Assembly (NCBI GenBank): GCA_031291075.1
Contig: JARLJS010000123.1
Location: 1-64,000, forward strand
DNA: 64,000 bases
Source of the DNA: Nevskia sp.
Lineage (GTDB): Bacteria > Pseudomonadota > Gammaproteobacteria > Nevskiales > Nevskiaceae
Direction: 5' to 3'
Positions within the stretch are counted from its first letter, which is position 1; every line of letters begins with the position of its first letter. A program made the translations under genes and the position numbers. This document shows, in pieces, positions 61,716-64,000 of the stretch. Under the pieces are notes generated by a model. That model saw only the letters and a program-made list of their open reading frames with translations, was not told the origin of the DNA and did not search any database.

Positions 61716-61996
61716 AAATCGGTCACTTTTTCGGCAGTGGGAGCCCTAAAGATCTCGATATGGGCATATACTTCGACGGACGGGAGTGGGAATTTCGTCG
61801 CGGTCTGGCAAAGCGTTCTGCACAACGCTTCCGGCATCTCGGGGCAGCTGTTCATCGCACCGTAGCGGGACGCACCCCGCATCTGCGTCAACTGTGCACT
61901 AGCTCACGCCATTTGCGCGCCTGCTGCGTATCCTGCTCGGGACACAAGAGCAGGTGGGTGCGTAGGCGCGCGCCGTGCCTGCGGAGGGGGGAGCGC

Positions 61997-63058
61997 ATGT
62001 TCGGATCCGAGATCCTGGAAATCGCCATCGGGCTGTCGTTCATTTACCTGGTGCTCGCCACGGTATGCTCGGCTTTCCGCGAGCTGCTGGAAGCGGCGAT
62101 CAAGACCCGCGCGGTGGGCCTGTACAGCGGCCTGTGCGAGTTGTTCCAGGATCCGCAGGGCAGCGGCCTGGTCAAGGCGTTCTACGAGCATCCCCTGATC
62201 AACGGGCTGTACTTCGGCGACTACGTCGCGCCGGCGGTGCGCGGCAGGCTGTTGTCCTGGCTGCCCCGCTTTGGAGGCCAGCTGCCTTCCTACATTCCGT
62301 CGAAGAGCTTTTCCGTCGCGCTGCTCGATCTGATGATCCGCGGCGGCGGGCCGCACGCGGCCTCGGCGCCTCTCCTGGACGGCGCCCCCCTGACCATGGC
62401 CGGCCTGCGCAGCGCCGCGCTCTCGATCCAGAACGAGCCGGTGCGGCGGGCGCTGAGCGCGGCCATCGACAATGCCGGCAACGATATCGAGCAGGTGAAG
62501 AAGCAGCTTGAGGCCTGGTTCGACGCCTCGATGGAGCGTGTCTCGGGCTGGTACAAGCGGCAGACGCAGCTGGTGGTGTTCGGGCTCGCCATCCTGGTGA
62601 CCCTGGGCATCAATGTCGACACCCTGGCCCTGATCGGCCATCTCAGTTACAACGATTCGGCCCGCAAGGCCCTGGTGGCCCAGGCCGAAACGGCGCAGCA
62701 GGCGAATCCCAAGGCGCTGGACGAGGCCGGCGCCAAGGCGCAGCTGGATGCGCTGCGTCCGTTGCAGCTTCCGATCGGCTGGCAGGGGACGGAAACGGTG
62801 ACGGCGACCAGCGTGGCGGAGCACATCCCCGGCTGGCTGCTCACCGCCTTTGCCGTGTCGCTGGGGGCACCGTTCTGGTTCGACCTGCTGGGCAAGCTGG
62901 TTTCCCTGCGTGCCACCCTGAAGCCGAAGCAGGACCCCGGCTCCTCCCCGGCACCGGCTGCGGCGCCGCCGGCGACCGCCGCCACGGCGCCGGAGCAGCC
63001 GGACACGTTCGTGTCGCACCGCTGGGCGGCGGGGGACCCGCAGGAAGGCGTTCTGTGA
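61997..63058 (+). CDS. Uncharacterised membrane protein
   Basis: ATG at 61997; MFGSEILEIAIGLSFIYLVLATVCSAFRELLEAAIKTRAVGLYSGL; two further TM segments; Pro/Ala-rich C-terminus. Confidence 0.75.
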   Translation: MFGSEILEIAIGLSFIYLVLATVCSAFRELLEAAIKTRAVGLYSGLCELFQDPQGSGLVKAFYEHPLINGLYFGDYVAPAVRGRLLSWLPRFGGQLPSYIPSKSFSVALLDLMIRGGGPHAASAPLLDGAPLTMAGLRSAALSIQNEPVRRALSAAIDNAGNDIEQVKKQLEAWFDASMERVSGWYKRQTQLVVFGLAILVTLGINVDTLALIGHLSYNDSARKALVAQAETAQQANPKALDEAGAKAQLDALRPLQLPIGWQGTETVTATSVAEHIPGWLLTAFAVSLGAPFWFDLLGKLVSLRATLKPKQDPGSSPAPAAAPPATAATAPEQPDTFVSHRWAAGDPQEGVL

Positions 63059-64000
63059 GCGCCGGCAGCAGCGAGGCCTCGGCCGCGGTCAACCGCGAGC
63101 TGGGGCTGCTGGCGCCGGCCTTCCGCAACGCCGTCGAACAGGCGCTGGCCGAATGCAAGGCGCGCGGGCTCGATGCCTGGGTCTACGAGAGCTTTCGTCC
63201 GCAGGCGCTGCAGTCCCTCTACTATGCGCGCGGCCGCACCGTCCAGCCGCCGGACAAGCCGGTGACCAATGCCGCCAGCAACCTCTACAGCTGGCACGGC
63301 TACGGGCTCGCGGTCGACGTGATCTCCCGCGCCGACGGCTGGAACAAGCCGGAGGCGTGGTTCCGCGAGGTGGCCGACTGTTTCCGGAAGTACGGCTGCC
63401 GCTGGGGCGGCGAGTGGGAGATGCAGGACCTGCCGCATTTCCAATGGGGCAAGTGCCGACCCAGCCCGTCCGGGCTGGCGCGCGAGCTGATGCGCACCCA
63501 GGGGCTGCAGGCGGTCTGGACGGCGGTGGGCGCCGGTGCCGCGCAGTGGGCCAGCTTCGTTCCCGAACGCACCGGCGACACCGCGGTGGACGCGCTGCAG
63601 CTGGCGGAGCCGGCGCGGACGGCGGCACTGATCCTGCATGCCCGCTTCCCCAGCCTGGAATTCACCAGCGGCCGGCGCGACAAGCGGGGACAGGCGGAGG
63701 CGATGGCTGGCAACGTGGTGCAGAACCGCCGCTGGATCGAGCAGACCTACCAGCACTCGGCCGTGCGCGCCAAGTGCCAGCAATGGATCGATTCCCATCC
63801 GGTGGCGCAGACGCAGCCGGTGATCACCGACGGCCTGTGCTCGGTGCTGAACGCGTGCTCGGACGACGAGCTGGCCGCGCTGAGCAAGCACCTCAGCGGG
63901 CAGGCCTTCGACGTGCGTCCGGTCCTCACCCCGGACGGCGAGGTCATCAAGCAGTTCATCCGCGCGCTGCCCAAGCTCGAGCGCTTCCTGGAACAGGAAG
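63055..64000 (+). CDS. Tandem M15-family (VanY/L-Ala-D-Glu-like) peptidase, 3' end outside window
   Basis: GTG at 63055 overlapping the previous stop (GTGA); open to the window end, absent from the ORF track. Domain 1: SWHGYGLAVDVI and HFQWG; domain 2: GRRDKRGQAEAMAGNVVQNRRWI and SKHLSGQAFDVRPV. Confidence 0.8.
   Translation, partial: MSAGSSEASAAVNRELGLLAPAFRNAVEQALAECKARGLDAWVYESFRPQALQSLYYARGRTVQPPDKPVTNAASNLYSWHGYGLAVDVISRADGWNKPEAWFREVADCFRKYGCRWGGEWEMQDLPHFQWGKCRPSPSGLARELMRTQGLQAVWTAVGAGAAQWASFVPERTGDTAVDALQLAEPARTAALILHARFPSLEFTSGRRDKRGQAEAMAGNVVQNRRWIEQTYQHSAVRAKCQQWIDSHPVAQTQPVITDGLCSVLNACSDDELAALSKHLSGQAFDVRPVLTPDGEVIKQFIRALPKLERFLEQE

Noticed and set aside
61716-61996. Possible RNA gene or remnant in the gap before the membrane protein
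   Set aside because: Lower GC but no tRNA cloverleaf, terminator or clear coding pattern could be supported by eye.

Overview
GC-rich chromosomal window (~64 kb) that looks gammaproteobacterial by gene content and order. Left to right: the end of a chemotaxis cluster (MCP C-terminus, cheR, cheD, cheB, and a membrane MCP-like protein with a CheZ-like motif); a c-di-GMP pair (degenerate-GGDEF/EAL protein and an ETR1-like sensor-GAF-GGDEF protein); a CocE/NonD-type lipoprotein hydrolase; an HME-RND efflux operon; a porin; a Na+/Ca2+ exchanger-family protein; a large surface lipoprotein whose signal peptide is in a different frame from its body; a YceI/cytochrome b561/Rrf2 operon; class I FBP aldolase; an SDR; a solitary RHH antitoxin; dapE/dapD/glnD/map; the conserved rpsB-tsf-pyrH-frr-uppS-cdsA-[no dxr]-rseP-bamA-skp-lpxD-fabZ-lpxA-lpxB-rnhB-dnaE-accA-tilS block; apt; a hopanoid locus with a single-ORF squalene synthase-squalene-hopene cyclase fusion followed by hpnG and hpnA; and at the right edge a membrane protein coupled to a tandem-domain M15 peptidase that the ORF track does not list because it runs off the window. 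Main points for follow-up: the SQS-SHC fusion; the ethylene-receptor-like sensor on a diguanylate cyclase; the split-frame lipoprotein with a candidate three-way-junction RNA upstream; dxr missing from its usual slot; and dispersed palindromes whose arms are short tandem repeats, two of which supply the stop codon of the upstream gene. No tRNA, rRNA, CRISPR array, transposase or prophage was recognised. All calls come from reading the sequence; no database search was run.
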